From positions 62,001 through 126,000 of the forward strand of contig CALOBW010000033.1 of assembly GCA_942491525.1 (NCBI GenBank): a stretch of DNA of 64,000 nt, written 5' to 3'. Made by a program: the position numbers and the translations under genes. The DNA is from CAYWBU01 sp942491525 (GTDB taxonomy: Bacteria > Desulfobacterota > Desulfomonilia > UBA1062). A model generated the notes under the pieces. That model saw only the letters and a list, made by a program, of their open reading frames with translations. It ran no database searches and was not told the DNA's origin. Position 1 is the stretch's first letter, and the number at the start of each line of letters is the position of its first letter. Shown one piece after another: positions 27,943 through 36,820 of the stretch.

Positions 27943-28500
27943 ATGAAATTGATTTACGGCCTGGGCAATCCGGGTGAGAAATATGCGACAACCAGACACA
28001 ACATCGGCTTCATGGTCATCGACCGCCTCTCGCAGAAACTGGACATCCCCATCAACCGCAACCGCTTCAATGTGGCCTACGGTCATGGCGAATTTGAGGG
28101 CGAGGAGATCGTGCTGGCGAAGCCCCAAACCTTTATGAACTCATCCGGCGAGCCGTTAAAATTTTTACCGCTCGACCCGGACGACCTGATTGTTATCGTG
28201 GATGACATGGACATCCCCTTCGGTCAGCTCAGAATCCGCGGCCAGGGCTCAGCCGGCGGCCACAACGGCCTCAAGTCGATCATCGCCAATCTGGAGACCA
28301 AGAAATTCACCCGCATCAGAATGGGCATCGGACGACCGGTTGAGAGTTGTGAGGTCATAGATTATGTGTTAAGTTCTTATAAAGAAAATGAAATGAATTT
28401 GCTTGAGGAACAACTTGCATTGGCCGTTGAGGCACTTTTGAGCTGCATCACCGATGGTGTTCCCAAAGCAATGAATGCCTTTAATCAGAGGCAGAAGTAA
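27943..28500 (+). CDS. pth: Peptidyl-tRNA hydrolase
   Basis: Frees tRNA from peptidyl-tRNA that drops off ribosomes. The 185-residue protein has the family features: IYGLGNPGEKYATTRHNIGF with the catalytic His, KPQTFMNSSGEPL, VDDMDIPFGQLRIRGQGSAGGHNGLKSI and IGRPVESCEVIDYVLS. I chose ATG 27943 since the conserved domain starts there and the promoter with -10 at 27909-27914 leaves a short leader. It lies 24 bases before hppA. Confidence 0.95.
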   Translation: MKLIYGLGNPGEKYATTRHNIGFMVIDRLSQKLDIPINRNRFNVAYGHGEFEGEEIVLAKPQTFMNSSGEPLKFLPLDPDDLIVIVDDMDIPFGQLRIRGQGSAGGHNGLKSIIANLETKKFTRIRMGIGRPVESCEVIDYVLSSYKENEMNLLEEQLALAVEALLSCITDGVPKAMNAFNQRQK

Positions 28501-28524
28501 ATTTTAATTTTTCTAGGAGGGTTT

Positions 28525-30525
28525 ATGGAACAATTTGCTAGTTATGCTTGGGTACTAGGTATTATCGGTCTTGCGATCGCAGGGGTTATGTATGCGTCCC
28601 TGAAGAAGAAGGATGCCGGTAATGAACTGATGCAGGATCTTGGCCGCCAGATCCATGAGGGCGCCATGGTATTTCTCAAAAGAGAGTACATGATTCTGGC
28701 CGGATTCGTGGCGGTTGTCTTTGTGCTGCTCTGTATCGCCCCCGACCTCGGAGTGAAGACCGGCGTGGCCTATCTGGGCGGTGCCTTCTGCTCAATCCTG
28801 GCCGGTTTCTTCGGTATGTCTTCAGCCACCGCGGCCAACACCCGCACCTCGCAGGCCGCTGCCACCAAGGGTCTGGAGGCCGCGCTCAACGTCTCCTACT
28901 TCGGCGGTGGTGCCGTCATGGGCATCTCGGTCGCCTCGCTGGGCCTGCTCGGCCTGGGCGCATTCTTTAGCTGGTTCTCCGGTGAAGGCCTGGACTCCCT
29001 CAAATATCTGAGCGGCTTCGGCATGGGCGCCTCCTCTGTTGCGCTCTTCTCCCGTGTGGGCGGCGGCATCTACACCAAGTCCGCCGACGTCGGCGCCGAC
29101 CTGGTCGGCAAGGTTGAAGCCGGCATCCCTGAGGATGATCCGCGCAACCCCGGTGTTATTGCCGACAACGTCGGTGACAACGTTGGCGACATCGCCGGCA
29201 TGGGCGCCGACATCTTTGAATCCTACGTCAACTCGATCATCGCCTCCATCGCCATCGCCGTCACCATGAGCCTGGCCAATATGAGCGGTGAGCGCACCGC
29301 CTACGTTGCCCTGCCCATCATCCTGGTCATGCTCGGTTTTGTCAGCTCACTGCTGGGCGTGCTCTCAGTCAAGGTCCTGGCCAAGGCCGGCCCGGCCGCC
29401 GCGCTGCGCTACTCTTCAATCATTGCCGGCGTGCTCTTCCTGATCCTCTCCTTTGCGGCAGTTTCCGCCATGGGCATCGAGATGGGCGCCTTCTGGGCCG
29501 TTCTCGGCGGCATGGTTGCCGGCACCCTGATCGGTCTGATCACCGAGTACTACACCGCCGCCAAGCCGATCCGCGATATTGCCGAGGCCTCCCAGACCGG
29601 TCCGGCCACCAATATCATCAGCGGCCTGGCGATCGGCATGGAATCAACCGCCATCCCCATGTTCCTGATCGTTGTCGCCATCGGCGTAGCCGCCAAGATG
29701 GCCGGCCTCTACGGCATCGGTCTGGCAGCCGTCGGCATGCTGGCCACGGTCGGCGCCACCATGAGTGTTGACGCTTACGGCCCGGTTGCCGATAACGCCG
29801 GCGGCATCTCGGAGATGGCCGGCCTGGGCAAAGATGTCCGCAAGATCACCGACGAGCTGGATGCCCTGGGCAACACCACTGCCGCCATCGGCAAGGGCTT
29901 CGCCATCGGTTCTGCCGCCCTGACCGCCCTGGCGCTCTTCTCGGCCTACGGCCAGGCTGTCGGCCTTGACACCCTCAACCTGATTGAGCCCCGCGTAGTT
30001 ATGGGCCTCTTCATCGGCGGCGTCATTCCCTTCATCGTGGCCGCCATGACCATGACCTCTGTCGGCAAGGCCGCCTTCATGATGGTTGAAGAGATCAGAC
30101 GCCAGTTCCGCGAGATCCCCGGCATCATGGAAGGCACCGGCAAGCCCGATCCCGCCCGCTGTGTCGACATCGCCACCACCGCAGCCCTGAAAGAGATGAT
30201 CGCCCCCGGCGTGATCGCCATTGCAGCTCCCATCGCCGTTGGCTTCATCCTCGGACCCGAAGCACTGGGCGGCCTGCTGGCCGGTTCAGTTGTCACCGGT
30301 GCCCTGATGGCGCTCTTCATGGCCAACAGCGGCGGCGCCTGGGATAATGCCAAGAAGTACATTGAAGAGGGCAACTTCGGCGGCAAAGGCACCGAGGCTC
30401 ATGCCGCGGCCGTCATCGGCGACACCGTTGGCGATCCCTTCAAGGATACCTCCGGCCCATCAATGAACATTCTGATCAAGCTGATGAGTGTCATCGCCCT
30501 GGTTATTGCACCCATGCTGGTATAG
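28525..30525 (+). CDS. hppA: Membrane-bound ion-pumping pyrophosphatase, K+-dependent type
   Basis: Hydrolyses pyrophosphate to pump H+ or Na+ across the inner membrane. The 666-residue polytopic protein has the catalytic block DVGADLVGKVEAGIPEDDPR (from about residue 188) with IADNVGDNVGD, and a second set near the C-terminus (ISEMAGLGKDVR, IGDTVGDPFKDTSGP). At about residue 452 it reads GNTTAAIGKG; Ala rather than Lys at the marker position is the known sign of the K+-dependent class. Whether it moves Na+ or H+ cannot be decided by eye. A strong AGGAGG site precedes the ATG and a clear terminator follows. Confidence 0.95.
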   Translation: MEQFASYAWVLGIIGLAIAGVMYASLKKKDAGNELMQDLGRQIHEGAMVFLKREYMILAGFVAVVFVLLCIAPDLGVKTGVAYLGGAFCSILAGFFGMSSATAANTRTSQAAATKGLEAALNVSYFGGGAVMGISVASLGLLGLGAFFSWFSGEGLDSLKYLSGFGMGASSVALFSRVGGGIYTKSADVGADLVGKVEAGIPEDDPRNPGVIADNVGDNVGDIAGMGADIFESYVNSIIASIAIAVTMSLANMSGERTAYVALPIILVMLGFVSSLLGVLSVKVLAKAGPAAALRYSSIIAGVLFLILSFAAVSAMGIEMGAFWAVLGGMVAGTLIGLITEYYTAAKPIRDIAEASQTGPATNIISGLAIGMESTAIPMFLIVVAIGVAAKMAGLYGIGLAAVGMLATVGATMSVDAYGPVADNAGGISEMAGLGKDVRKITDELDALGNTTAAIGKGFAIGSAALTALALFSAYGQAVGLDTLNLIEPRVVMGLFIGGVIPFIVAAMTMTSVGKAAFMMVEEIRRQFREIPGIMEGTGKPDPARCVDIATTAALKEMIAPGVIAIAAPIAVGFILGPEALGGLLAGSVVTGALMALFMANSGGAWDNAKKYIEEGNFGGKGTEAHAAAVIGDTVGDPFKDTSGPSMNILIKLMSVIALVIAPMLV

Positions 30526-30549
30526 TTGTTCAAAAGAGAATATATAGGG

Positions 30550-30578
30550 AGAGGGGGCTTCTGCCCCCTCTTTTTTTT
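30550..30578 (+). terminator. Intrinsic terminator after hppA
   Basis: A 9-base-pair stem (AGAGGGGGC with GCCCCCTCT) around TTCT, then eight T (30571-30578). It ends the pth-hppA transcript about 25 bases past the hppA stop. Confidence 0.92.
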
Positions 30579-30591
30579 GTGAGGAGATAGC

Positions 30592-31032
30592 TTGATCTAC
30601 ATTGATGCGGATGCCTGCCCGGTTAAGCAGGAGGTCTACCGCGTGGCCGAGCGCTGCGCCCTGAAGGTGACTCTGGTGGCCAACAGCTTTATGCGTACGC
30701 CGGACTGGGTTCGGCTTGAAGTTGTGGCTGAGGGGCCGGATGTGGCCGATGACTGGATCGCCGAGCATGCCGGGCAAGGGGATATCGTGATCACGGCCGA
30801 TATCCCGCTGGCAGACCGCTGCATCAAGCGCGGCGCATGCGTGCTGACCCCCACCGGCAGGGAGTACAGCGAAAACAACATCGGGGCGGCCATCGCCACC
30901 CGCAACCTGCTGGCCGGCCTGCGCGAGATCGGCGAGGTCGGCGGCGGTCCGGCGCCATTTTCCAAGCGAGACCGGTCCAACTTTCTGCAGCAGCTGGATC
31001 TGGTGATTCAGAGAATCAGACGCAGCCAATAG
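30592..31032 (+). CDS. YaiI/YqxD (UPF0178, DUF188) family protein
   Basis: The 146-residue protein begins MIYIDADACPVKQEVYRVA, the family signature, and has DIVITADIPLADRCIKRGA and an RDRSNFLQQLD C-terminus. DUF188 proteins have a PIN-like fold with conserved acidic residues, so nuclease activity is suspected but not shown. The start is TTG 30592, with GAGGAG upstream. It begins right after the hppA terminator, so needs its own promoter, which I could not place with confidence. Confidence 0.88.
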   Translation: MIYIDADACPVKQEVYRVAERCALKVTLVANSFMRTPDWVRLEVVAEGPDVADDWIAEHAGQGDIVITADIPLADRCIKRGACVLTPTGREYSENNIGAAIATRNLLAGLREIGEVGGGPAPFSKRDRSNFLQQLDLVIQRIRRSQ

Positions 31033-31095
31033 CACGGCGAATCATAATTATTGCAATCATTGGCATGTTGCCGGGCCGGCCCTATTTTATTGCGT

Positions 31096-32763
31096 ATGCC
31101 GGACACAATAGGTGCCATCCTGCTGCAGCGCATTCAGGCCGAGCCATTCAACCTGGTGGCGACCATCATATTTTTATTCGCCATCCTGCACACCTTTACA
31201 GCGCCGGCCCTGCTGATACTGTCGCAGCGCTGTGTCCGGCGCCACGTCCGCCTGATGGAAAAGGGGCAGGCGGACCGCGATTCCATCAGCTTCTCAGCCG
31301 GTCTGCTCGAATTTATGGGCCAGCCCGAGGCGGTATTCGGAATATGGTCGGTGGTCTTGAGCTTGGCGATGATCCTGATGGTCGGCTGGCAGCCGACCGT
31401 CGAATATCTGGGGCAGGATGGCCGCTATGTGGAGCCGATGTTTGTGGTCGTGATCATGACCGTGGCCGCCAGCCGGCCCATCATCAAGCTGTTCGAGCTG
31501 CTGCTGTGGCGCATCACGAATCTGATGGGGGGCTCGCTCAGGGCCTGGTGGCTGGTGGTCCTGAGCCTGGGGCCGCTGTTGGGCTCTTTCATCACGGAGC
31601 CGGCCGCCATGACCATCTGCGCCTATCTGCTGGCGGAGAAGTTCTATGTCCTGCCGATCTCAGAGAGGCTGAAATATGTCACCATCGCCGCGCTCTTTGT
31701 CAATATCTCGGTCGGCGCAACCCTGACCAATTTTGCAGCGCCCCCGATTCTGATGGTGGCCGATGCCTGGCATTGGGATTTAAGCTTTATGCTGCGCAAC
31801 TTCGGCTGGAAGGCCGTGCTGGCGATCCTGGCAATTAATCTGACCCACCTCTACATCTGCCGCCGCGAGCTGAATCTGCTCGAAGTGAATTTCAGGGTGC
31901 AGCAGCTGCAGCGGCACATCCTGCGCCGCTTCGTTGACCGGGATGAAGTCACCAACCGCATCGAAACTGTCATCCATGAGTTGAACAAGGATGTCGGTTT
32001 CATGGACTCCTTCACGCGGCTGTGCGCCGAGATCGAGGAGGAGATCGAAAACAAGGTCATGCATTCGCTCTCACATGTGGAGATTGAGCGCTACCATGTG
32101 CGTTCGGTGCTCAGCCAGTACTTCTGGAGTCTGCGCGAAAGCGCGCTGCGCAAGGCTTTTCCGGGCTTTCTGCCCGAAGAGGTCAGGCCGCCGTACCGTG
32201 ACCCCGAGTGGGACCGGCGCGAAGCCTGGGTGCCGGCCTGGATTATGGTTGTCCATCTGCTCTTTTTGGGCGCCATCGTGTTGACCGCGTCTGAACCGGT
32301 GCTCTTTATCGGCATCTTTCTGTTCTACCTGGGCTTCGCCCAGATAACTGCTCCGCTGCAGAATAGAATCGACCTCAAACCGGCGCTGATGGTGGGCTTC
32401 TTTCTGGCCGGCCTGGTGATCATTGGCGGCCGGCAGGTCTGGTGGATAGAGGTGCTGCTGGGCAACCTTTCCGAGCTGCAGCTGATGTTCGGCGCCATCC
32501 TGCTGACCTCGTTCAACGACAACACGGCCGTGACCTATCTCTGCACCCTCGTGCCGGAGTTCACGCCGCAGATGAAGTACATGGTGGTGGCCGGGGCCGT
32601 AACCGGCGGCGGTCTGACAGTCATTGCCAATGCGCCCAATCCGGCCGGCCAGTCAATTCTCAAAGGTTTTTTCAATCATGGCGTATCGCCCATCCGCCTG
32701 CTGGCGGCCGCGCTGCTGCCGACTGTCATCTGTGCACTGTTTTTCATGCTGCCAACGCCCTGA
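31096..32763 (+). CDS. Putative Na+/H+ antiporter-like membrane protein
   Basis: The 555-residue polytopic protein has about ten membrane helices in two groups (LVATIIFLFAILHTFTAPALLI; then VSIG/NFAAPPILMVADAWH; last group TSFNDNTAVTYLCTLVPEFT and VVAGAVTGGGLTVIANAPN), split by a soluble helical region (about residues 245-370, VRSVLSQYFWSLRESALRKAF). The half-helix patterns NFAAPP and IANAPNPAG resemble ion-transporter-superfamily carriers, and it fits the putative Na+/H+ antiporter family (Pfam Na_H_antiport_3). Transport and ion are family inference only. I chose ATG 31096 because the preceding bases read as non-hydrophobic leader. Confidence 0.72.
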   Translation: MPDTIGAILLQRIQAEPFNLVATIIFLFAILHTFTAPALLILSQRCVRRHVRLMEKGQADRDSISFSAGLLEFMGQPEAVFGIWSVVLSLAMILMVGWQPTVEYLGQDGRYVEPMFVVVIMTVAASRPIIKLFELLLWRITNLMGGSLRAWWLVVLSLGPLLGSFITEPAAMTICAYLLAEKFYVLPISERLKYVTIAALFVNISVGATLTNFAAPPILMVADAWHWDLSFMLRNFGWKAVLAILAINLTHLYICRRELNLLEVNFRVQQLQRHILRRFVDRDEVTNRIETVIHELNKDVGFMDSFTRLCAEIEEEIENKVMHSLSHVEIERYHVRSVLSQYFWSLRESALRKAFPGFLPEEVRPPYRDPEWDRREAWVPAWIMVVHLLFLGAIVLTASEPVLFIGIFLFYLGFAQITAPLQNRIDLKPALMVGFFLAGLVIIGGRQVWWIEVLLGNLSELQLMFGAILLTSFNDNTAVTYLCTLVPEFTPQMKYMVVAGAVTGGGLTVIANAPNPAGQSILKGFFNHGVSPIRLLAAALLPTVICALFFMLPTP

Positions 32764-32849
32764 GATATCAAGAGGTTGAAGTTGATTTGGACACTGCAAA
32801 TCAGCTATAGAAGAGCAGGGCGCCACCCCCACTTATATGGAGATAAAAC

Positions 32850-33449
32850 ATGCTTGAAAAATATCTGCGCGACGCACTCATGATCTGGGCAACCATCGAC
32901 CCCATCGGGACCCTCTCACTCTTTGCCGCAGTCACTGCCGGATTGACGGCCCAGGAGCGCAGGAAAACAGCGTTCAAGGCCATTGGCTACTCAGCCATTA
33001 TCTTGGTCTGCGCCATTATTATCGGCCAGCTGCTGTTGACCGCCATGGATATCAAACTGAAGTCGCTGCAGGTGGCCGGTGGCCTGATCCTGCTGATTCT
33101 GGCCCTGCAGATGATCTTTGGCCTGATGGACAGAAGCTCGGCCGAGCGTGGTCACGACCTGGCGGTCTTTCCCCTGGCCATCCCGTCCATTGCCAGCCCC
33201 GGCGCCATCATGGCCGTAATCCTGCTGACCGACTACCACATCTACAGCATACCGCAGCAGACCATTACAGCACTCATCATGCTGGGCATCCTGCTGATCA
33301 CCTATCTGCTGCTGCGGGCAGCCGACCCGATAATGCGCATAATCGGCAAGAACGGCGCCGCCATCTTGATCCGCATCATGGGCATGATTCTGGCGGCACT
33401 CTCGGTGGAACTGATTATGGATGCGCTTAATCTGCCGGGGTGGGGGTGA
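32850..33449 (+). CDS. MarC family (UPF0056) integral membrane protein
   Basis: The 199-residue protein with six predicted helices matches MarC/UPF0056: WATIDPIGTLSLFAAVTAGL near the start, AGGLILLILALQMIFG, PLAIPSIASPGAIMAVIL (conserved polar pair in membrane) and RIMGMILAALSVELIMD at the end. Despite the historic name, MarC is not linked to antibiotic resistance; function is unknown. GGAG precedes the ATG. It lies 86 bases after the antiporter-like gene and may be on the same transcript. Confidence 0.88.
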   Translation: MLEKYLRDALMIWATIDPIGTLSLFAAVTAGLTAQERRKTAFKAIGYSAIILVCAIIIGQLLLTAMDIKLKSLQVAGGLILLILALQMIFGLMDRSSAERGHDLAVFPLAIPSIASPGAIMAVILLTDYHIYSIPQQTITALIMLGILLITYLLLRAADPIMRIIGKNGAAILIRIMGMILAALSVELIMDALNLPGWG

Positions 33450-33610
33450 TTGTGTGGGTATATATCATTTAATTATGCTCAATTTTTAGGTATTTTAGGT
33501 TAGATGGTAGATAGCAGTTATGTGCACTCTGGAATTGATAATTCAATCTCCGCAATTATGAATTTGTCCACAAGACATCGCATATTCGGATGATATATTA
33601 AATTTTAAAT
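33450..33610. other. AT-rich intergenic stretch
   Basis: About 160 bases of clearly more AT-rich sequence than the surroundings, with no RNA gene, repeat or convincing promoter that I can support. Together with a similar stretch at 34064-34189 it frames the ParB-like gene and could mark an acquired segment. Confidence 0.6.
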
Positions 33611-34063
33611 ATGATAAAAGTTAGAGACATGAACGACTTGGACCCATATCGCAATCTTGAAATTGACCGCAGCGAAGCCATAGCAGAGATATTCACCGAT
33701 GAATGTCCCTTGTCGGATTTTGTTGAAGACCGGAGAACCACGATTGCCCTCAATGAGGCTGTGGAAATCGCAAAACCCGGCTATCGTCCATTTCTAGAAG
33801 CCCACTCCCTAGAGGGTTTGTCTATTCCGGAGATCCATGCTCGTCTCTCTGAAGCCAAAGGAGCAGCTTGGGCCGATCTTGCCCTGTCATGGCTACACTC
33901 GAGTATCCCGGCTGTCATTTACGTTCGGTTTCGATCTGGAGTTATCCCAGAGTATTTACTCGGCGATGGTCATCATAGACTCGCGCTAGCTGGTGCTTTA
34001 GGGCACTCAGCCATTCACGCTATTTTTGTTGGTCTTCGCCGACCACCGAAGCATACTACATAA
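33611..34063 (+). CDS. Stand-alone ParB/Srx-like nucleotide-binding domain protein
   Basis: The 150-residue protein is mostly uncharacterised, but its end reads YLLGDGHHRLALAGALGHSAIHAIFV, very like the ParB N-terminal/sulfiredoxin fold motif (GxHRLxAA). The rest has no helix-turn-helix that I can see. Such single-domain ParB-like proteins include CTP-dependent regulators, and others of unknown function. ATG 33611 is assumed; a second ATG is at 33629, and neither has a strong ribosome site. Flanking DNA is AT-rich and the gene has no functional link with MarC or the next gene, so it looks accessory. Confidence 0.55.
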   Translation: MIKVRDMNDLDPYRNLEIDRSEAIAEIFTDECPLSDFVEDRRTTIALNEAVEIAKPGYRPFLEAHSLEGLSIPEIHARLSEAKGAAWADLALSWLHSSIPAVIYVRFRSGVIPEYLLGDGHHRLALAGALGHSAIHAIFVGLRRPPKHTT

Positions 34064-34189
34064 CTAGCCATTACCAACAATCCAACCAAACTGCACATAT
34101 CAAATGACTATACCAATCACAGCATCAATAAGTAGCGATCCCCACACCCCAGATTAATATTTGTAAGATCAAGCAAACGAGGTGATGAA

Positions 34190-34651
34190 ATGCCCGAAGT
34201 TGAAATGAAATTTTCAGGCTGGCAGGCGGTTGTCGCAATTATCGTTGTGGCGGCCCTGATGGGCGCAAGGGTGATGAGCTTCAGCGATCAAAGGGGCGAC
34301 CAGGAGCTGATGAAGGATCTGGAGATCCAGATCATGTCAGACTATCTGCCCGAATATGTAGACAGGCTCAAAGCCGACTATGCCACCGGTGAGAGCGAGA
34401 AGATCGCGCAGATGGCCGAATCCTTCACCACGCACCAGGTCAATGTGGAGGAGGTCAAGATCAGCTCACCGCTGCTGGACTTCTCGGCGCCCCGGGACGT
34501 TGTGGTTAAGGTCACATACTCCCTGACTGACTCAGCGGGCACCCTTGAGCGGAAGACGGTCTACTTCCTCTACAGCCACGGCGGCCTGGCCAATCGCTGG
34601 TCCTATCAGTATGAGACAAGCGCAATTAGCTACTACCTGAACCTCCTGTGA
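34190..34651 (+). CDS. Single-pass membrane protein, function unknown
   Basis: The 153-residue protein has one N-terminal membrane helix (about residues 10-30, GWQAVVAIIVVAALMGARVM), then a helical segment with Glu/Met pattern (KDLEIQIMSDYLPEYVDRLKA) and a beta-rich C-terminal domain (VVVKVTYSLTDSAG, KTVYFLYSHG). There is no lipobox, so an anchored periplasmic protein is likely. I do not recognise a family. GAGGTGATGAA precedes the ATG. It converges with the acyltransferase gene at 34672. Confidence 0.7.
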   Translation: MPEVEMKFSGWQAVVAIIVVAALMGARVMSFSDQRGDQELMKDLEIQIMSDYLPEYVDRLKADYATGESEKIAQMAESFTTHQVNVEEVKISSPLLDFSAPRDVVVKVTYSLTDSAGTLERKTVYFLYSHGGLANRWSYQYETSAISYYLNLL

Positions 34652-34671
34652 CAGAAGTGCCCAATAGGTAA

Positions 34672-35400
34672 CTAGCTGTTCTTCTTAACCTTGCGCGGCA
34701 GATAGTCCAGATAGTCCGCCGGCACCTCGATGTCGCGCGGATCGCCCTTGATTCTATGCTGGCAGGCATATCTGACCTGATAGCTCAGCCTGTTCAGCCG
34801 TTCATCAAAGGCCTGGCGCAGAACCTCATACTCTTCGCGGCTCTTATCTGAGGGCACCTCCAGCAGTTGACTGTCATAGGCCACGATGATGCGCGCGAAG
34901 GGCTTGGGCAGGAAGGTGCGGTCCCAGGAGTTGAAGACCCAGCCCGGCTCACAGTCCACGGCATAGGGCAGAATTGAGGCGCCGGTGCGCGAGGCCAGGG
35001 TGATGATGCCGTGCTTAGCCTCATAGGGCGGACCGGTGGGGCCGTCGGCGGTGATGCAGCCGCAGCCGCCGGCCTGGATATGATCGATCATCTGATAGAA
35101 GGCGTCGCGACCGCCGCGCCGGGAGGATCCGCGGCAGGTTTTAAACTGGTAGCGTTTCAGCAAACCGTCGATAATCTCGCCGTCCTCCGACTGGGAGACG
35201 ATGGCGCCCATGGAGCGACCGCGCAGATTCCAGGCACTGAAAATGGCGGTGCGGTGCCAGATGCCGTAGATCAGAGTGCGGCCCGCCCGCAGCTCAAGCT
35301 GCTCGGTTTCACGGCCATAGTATTCGATGCGGCAGGTTGCCAGAATGGCCCGCAGCAGCAGGTCGGCGGAGGTTGCGATCAATCTGTATTTCAGTCTCAT
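34672..35400 (-). CDS. DUF374 lysophospholipid-acyltransferase-like protein
   Basis: Proteins of this group acylate lipid A or lysophospholipids at the inner membrane. The 242-residue sequence shows IYGIWHRTAIFSAW (H-x4-like catalytic region), VSQSEDGEIIDGLLKRYQFK, CRGSSRRGGRDAF and ITADGPTGPPYEAKHGI, which is the typical DUF374 order. The residue after the His (Arg in WHR) differs from the common WHG. It is a plausible Kdo-lipid A secondary acyltransferase, but substrate is unproven. It diverges from the J-domain gene across a 120-base spacer. Confidence 0.8.
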   Translation of the reverse strand: MRLKYRLIATSADLLLRAILATCRIEYYGRETEQLELRAGRTLIYGIWHRTAIFSAWNLRGRSMGAIVSQSEDGEIIDGLLKRYQFKTCRGSSRRGGRDAFYQMIDHIQAGGCGCITADGPTGPPYEAKHGIITLASRTGASILPYAVDCEPGWVFNSWDRTFLPKPFARIIVAYDSQLLEVPSDKSREEYEVLRQAFDERLNRLSYQVRYACQHRIKGDPRDIEVPADYLDYLPRKVKKNS

Positions 35401-35519
35401 AACTGAGTGCTAATCATAGAGCTGTAAAGAATGCAACAACCCAAAGTTTTTAAACTTATGCGTTGCCTGGGGCAGGGCCGGCATTATTATTCTGATTATG
35501 TTGTCCATAGGGGGGTGAG

Positions 35520-36767
35520 ATGCTTAGGATTTCTTCTCTGGCATCCAATGAACTTAAACAGATCCAGCAGGCCTGCTGCTATATTTTTCTTGATGAGCGG
35601 CCGATGCTCTGCGATGAAATTCACGTTTATAACCGGTCCATTATCCGCAACGGCTTCATCGAGTCACTCAATGAGAATCAACTCAAGGACGCCTATCTGA
35701 AAAATGTGGCGTCCTATCATCCGGACAAGCATCGCCACGACTCCGAATATATGCGGCGCATGCTCGACGAGCACATCCGCAACGTCAACCAGTCCTACGA
35801 TCTGCTGAGTCAGTACCTTGACGGCTACTGGCCGGATATCCACTACAAGTACAACCGCAGGGGCAAGGTGATCGCCATCGCCGGCGGACAGGAGGATGCC
35901 GGCAGCAGCATCTTTGCGGCCAACCTGGCCATGTTGCTCAGCATGCGGGGGCACTCGACGGCCTTGGTTGACATGAACGGCAAGGCAACCCGGATGCCGA
36001 CCTATCTGGGAACCCCCGAGCGCGTCCCCATGCCGATTGCGCAGTTTCTCAATCCGCCGCAGCGCCGCCTCAGGGCAGTTGTGCGTCCCGGCGCCATGCG
36101 TCCCCAGTACACCTACATTGACCAGCACGACCACTTCCTGAAGTCGCTGCCGCTGCGCTCTCGCAAAAGGCTGATTAACCGCATCCGCGAGCTCAAGCTG
36201 GATTACTGCATCATTGATCTGGGAACCGACAGCAGCAACTTCAAGCTGGACTTCTTTCTCTCTGCCAACTACGGGATCCTGCTCTGCAAACCGGGCCCGG
36301 AGGCTGACCGGGCGGTTTACAACTACATCCACCGCGGCCTGCAACGCAAACTCAGGCACCTCTTCGGTGAGGGCTCCAGTTTCGCGGCCAGGGACGACAC
36401 CCGGCTGCGCGAGATAATTTTCGAGGCCACCGGCACCGAAGATATTCCGGGCATGCTCAAGACGATCAAAAGCGAGCAGCCGCTGAATCTGCCGCCGGTG
36501 GCCAGTCAGATTCTGGATTACAAGCCCAATCTGATCATCAACCAGGTGGCAACCCTCAAGGATGCGGACTCCCTCAGAAACCAGCTGCGTGATGTGACCC
36601 GCCGCAAGCTGGCCGTCGAGCTTTTCTGTCCGGGCCACATTTCACACTATCCGTCCATCCAGAACAGCACCAACCACCTCTGCCATCCCATAGTCGCCAA
36701 GCACCAGGGCAAGCAACTGATCAAGGAGCTGACGCCAATCATCTCAAAACTGGAGATCATGCAGTAA
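35520..36767 (+). CDS. J-domain-like N-terminus fused to a degenerate MinD/ParA-type ATPase domain
   Basis: The 415-residue protein has two parts. Residues 50-100 (NQLKDAYLKNVASYHPDKHR, with HPD at 67-69, and NVNQSYDLLSQYL) look like a J-domain that would recruit a DnaK-type chaperone. From residue 116 a MinD/FlhG-like domain begins, but its P-loop reads AGGQEDAGSSIFAANLA where KGGVGKS is expected, so both the signature Lys and the P-loop Lys are lost; DMNGKA (151) and IIDLGTDSSNF (231) keep the later acidic and Walker B positions, followed by FFLSANYGILLCKPGPEAD. ATP hydrolysis is therefore doubtful. A GGGGGGTGAG site precedes ATG 35520. Partner and role are unknown; MinD relatives usually position division or flagellar machinery. 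Confidence 0.75.
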   Translation: MLRISSLASNELKQIQQACCYIFLDERPMLCDEIHVYNRSIIRNGFIESLNENQLKDAYLKNVASYHPDKHRHDSEYMRRMLDEHIRNVNQSYDLLSQYLDGYWPDIHYKYNRRGKVIAIAGGQEDAGSSIFAANLAMLLSMRGHSTALVDMNGKATRMPTYLGTPERVPMPIAQFLNPPQRRLRAVVRPGAMRPQYTYIDQHDHFLKSLPLRSRKRLINRIRELKLDYCIIDLGTDSSNFKLDFFLSANYGILLCKPGPEADRAVYNYIHRGLQRKLRHLFGEGSSFAARDDTRLREIIFEATGTEDIPGMLKTIKSEQPLNLPPVASQILDYKPNLIINQVATLKDADSLRNQLRDVTRRKLAVELFCPGHISHYPSIQNSTNHLCHPIVAKHQGKQLIKELTPIISKLEIMQ

Positions 36768-36820
36768 GAACATTATTCAATCTTTCCCAGTGACGTGAAT
36801 TGTGCTACTGAACCTTTTTT

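Noticed and set aside
35664..36638. Minus-strand open frame opposite the J-domain/MinD fusion
   Set aside because: The plus strand has coherent domain order and a ribosome site; the antisense product has none.
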